The translations under genes were made by a program, and so were the position numbers. A stretch of DNA of 64,000 nt from Hydrogenophaga sp. (GTDB taxonomy: Bacteria; Pseudomonadota; Gammaproteobacteria; Burkholderiales; Burkholderiaceae_C), in assembly GCF_025699295.1 (NCBI RefSeq), contig NZ_JAILWB010000001.1, positions 62,001 to 126,000 of the forward strand, in the 5' to 3' direction. Within the stretch, counting starts at the first letter, position 1; every line of letters starts with the position of its first letter. The notes under the pieces are model-generated. The model did no database searches and was not told where the DNA came from. It worked only from the letters and a program-made list of their open reading frames with translations. Positions 62,747-64,000 of this stretch are shown here, piece after piece.

Positions 62747-63421
62747 ATGGCCGCATCCACTCAACCGAACACCTTGCCCGAAGGCGTGTGGCAAACCTTG
62801 CTGACCCATGCCTTCACACTGGTGGACGAGATCGCCCGGCACGGCATCCGCGACCCGTTCTGGACCTTTGGCGGCGGCACGGTCTTGATGCTGCGGCATG
62901 GTCACCGCCTGAGCAAGGACATCGACATCTTCGTGCCCGACCCGCAGTACCTGGGTTTCGTGTCGCCCCGGCTGAGTGATGCGGCCGAGCAGGTCTCTTC
63001 GGACTACGTGGAGGGACCGGGCTACGTGAAGCTGTTGCGGCCGGAGGGCGAGATCGACTTCGTGGCCTCGCCCAACCTCACGGCGCACCCCTATGACGAG
63101 TGGACGCTTCTGGGGCGCATGGTGAAGGTCGAGACGGCCGCCGAGATCGTGGCCAAGAAGCTGTGGCACCGGGGCGACCGCGCCACCGCGCGGGATCTGT
63201 TTGATCTGGCGCTGGAGATAGAGCGAGAGCCCGAAGCGCTCAAAAGTGCGGCGCCCTACCTGACCCGACACAGAGACGCATTCCTGACGCAGATCCAGCA
63301 ACGGCGCGCGGTACTGGGCGCGCAGTTTGAAGCCATCGATGCGCTCGCCTATAGGCCCACGTACGACGACGCAGTGGAACGCGCGAGCCGATTTCTGAAG
63401 CATTTGCCCGCAGCCGCGTGA
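62747..63421 (+). CDS. AbiEii/AbiGii-family nucleotidyltransferase toxin
   Basis: The 224-residue protein has the nucleotidyltransferase signature GGGTVLMLRHGHRLSKDIDIFV near residue 43 (GG...HR.S.DID), a further acidic stretch EIDFV near residue 102, and VAKKLWHRGDRATARDLFDL, which is typical of AbiEii. AbiEii toxins modify nucleotides or tRNA and halt growth on phage infection. Paired with the XRE gene upstream. Confidence 0.88.
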   Translation: MAASTQPNTLPEGVWQTLLTHAFTLVDEIARHGIRDPFWTFGGGTVLMLRHGHRLSKDIDIFVPDPQYLGFVSPRLSDAAEQVSSDYVEGPGYVKLLRPEGEIDFVASPNLTAHPYDEWTLLGRMVKVETAAEIVAKKLWHRGDRATARDLFDLALEIEREPEALKSAAPYLTRHRDAFLTQIQQRRAVLGAQFEAIDALAYRPTYDDAVERASRFLKHLPAAA

Positions 63422-63453
63422 CGCGAAACACACCACACCCCACACCCGTCCCC

Positions 63454-63861
63454 ATGCTCACCAACCTGACCCCCTTCCTCCTCCACTGGGCCATCACCGC
63501 CCTTTCCCTGTGGGTGGCGAGCCATCTGTTCAAGGGCATACGGTTCAGCAGCACGGGGGCGCTGGTGGTGTCGGCCCTGCTGCTGGGTCTGGCCAACGCG
63601 ATCGTGCGGCCGCTGCTGGTGGTGCTGACGCTGCCCCTGACGCTGATCACCTTCGGCCTCTTCCTGCTGGTCATCAACGCGCTGATGCTCATGCTGGTGG
63701 CCAAGCTGGTGGATGGCTTCAAGGTGGATGGGTTCTGGACGGCGCTGTGGGCCAGCCTGTTCATCTCGGTGTTGAGCCTGGTGCTCGGCGCCTTCGTGCT
63801 GGGTGGCTCGCCCGAGTTCACGATTCAGACCAGCCCGGGGCCTGGGCGGGTCTGGCTTTGA
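63454..63861 (+). CDS. Phage-holin-4_2/YvlD-like small membrane protein
   Basis: The 135-residue protein has four hydrophobic helices (LTPFLLHWAITALSLWVASHLF; VVSALLLGLANAIVRPLLV; ITFGLFLLVINALMLMLVAKL; LWASLFISVLSLVLGAF), the family of small membrane proteins labelled phage holin 4_2. Despite the name most members are chromosomal with unknown roles. A truncated copy of its 5' end lies 1.48 kb upstream. ATG 63454 is the family start. Confidence 0.88.
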   Translation: MLTNLTPFLLHWAITALSLWVASHLFKGIRFSSTGALVVSALLLGLANAIVRPLLVVLTLPLTLITFGLFLLVINALMLMLVAKLVDGFKVDGFWTALWASLFISVLSLVLGAFVLGGSPEFTIQTSPGPGRVWL

Positions 63862-63872
63862 GCTGACTCGCC

Positions 63873-64000
63873 ATGACCAGAACGGTCCAACCGAAGGAGC
63901 CTACCGTGGTGGTCATTGCCGGGCCCAATGGGGCAGGCAAGTCCACTGCAGCGCCCTTCTTGCTCAAAGGCGCGCTGGGGGTACTGGAATTTGTGAACGC
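63873..64000 (+). CDS. Zeta toxin-like P-loop kinase, N-terminal fragment (runs off window)
   Basis: Forty-two codons are visible from ATG 63873. They begin MTRTVQPKEPTVVVIAGPNG and continue into AGKSTAAPFLL, giving a Walker A in the position seen in zeta-toxin/AAA-type kinases. Zeta toxins phosphorylate UDP-N-acetylglucosamine, but without the rest the family call is provisional. It sits 11 bp after the holin-like gene. Confidence 0.7.
   Translation, partial: MTRTVQPKEPTVVVIAGPNGAGKSTAAPFLLKGALGVLEFVN

Overview
The window is GC-rich, densely packed bacterial chromosome. Gene content and repeats point to a betaproteobacterium of the Burkholderiales, probably Comamonadaceae (Hydrogenophaga/Acidovorax-like). 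The evidence is the nirB-nirD-nasA-ybiB-cobA assimilatory nitrate locus, many Bug-type/Rieske catabolic genes, and the TTCGGGCTGAGC...TGTCGAAG and CTCTCCC...GGGAGAGG palindromic repeats. No rRNA, tRNA, CRISPR array or intact insertion sequence was seen.

1-18.4 kb is a nitrate-assimilation region, split by accessory catabolic genes. It opens with the end of a nitrate/nitrite MFS transporter. Next come a divergent IclR regulator and a Rieske oxygenase-Bug receptor-SDR-reductase operon (0.6-5.6 kb), then a ytfH/ytfG-like HxlR-NmrA pair with a nested palindromic operator (5.7-7.1 kb). The nitrate genes resume with a fused PP2C phosphatase/Ser-Thr kinase, an ANTAR protein with two PilJ-like nitrate-box motifs, and nirB-nirD-nasA-ybiB-cobA. 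The nirB leader carries a consensus sigma-54 promoter (TGGCAC-N5-TTGCA) and a perfect stem-loop with an AACGGC hexaloop. That is the arrangement expected of NtrC/NasR-style control by transcription plus antitermination. REP-like repeats have invaded the nirB reading frame and the nirD/nasA junction. CobA (sirohaem precursor) and Mog (26 kb, molybdenum cofactor) can serve NirB and NasA.

18.4-29.7 kb is core housekeeping: fatty-acid hydroxylase, BaiN-like flavoprotein, ArsR regulator, rpsU, yqeY, EamA exporter, pmbA, darP/yjgA, mog, slyD, cysE, trmJ and suhB. 29.7-51 kb is rich in signal transduction: a 1,088-residue PAS histidine kinase, a stand-alone receiver protein, a 2,020-residue CHASE-PAS hybrid kinase with three receivers and two Hpt domains, a DUF4118/PAS kinase, and a LytS/LytTR pair. 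Among these lie mutS, an Anbu-type proteasome-like peptidase and small membrane proteins. 51-57.5 kb holds DUF924, a choice-of-anchor lipoprotein, DUF2157 and glnS, with a tandem 21-22 bp repeat array between DUF2157 and glnS.

57.5-64 kb is a defence/toxin-rich island after glnS. It has a markedly AT-richer gene for a two-effector-domain plus P-loop NTPase protein (Sll1717-like; the strongest candidate for an uncharacterised defence system), a NERD-domain UvrD-type helicase, a truncated duplicate of a small holin-like membrane gene, an XRE/AbiEii toxin-antitoxin pair with a palindromic operator, the intact holin-like gene, and the start of a zeta-toxin-like kinase at the window edge.
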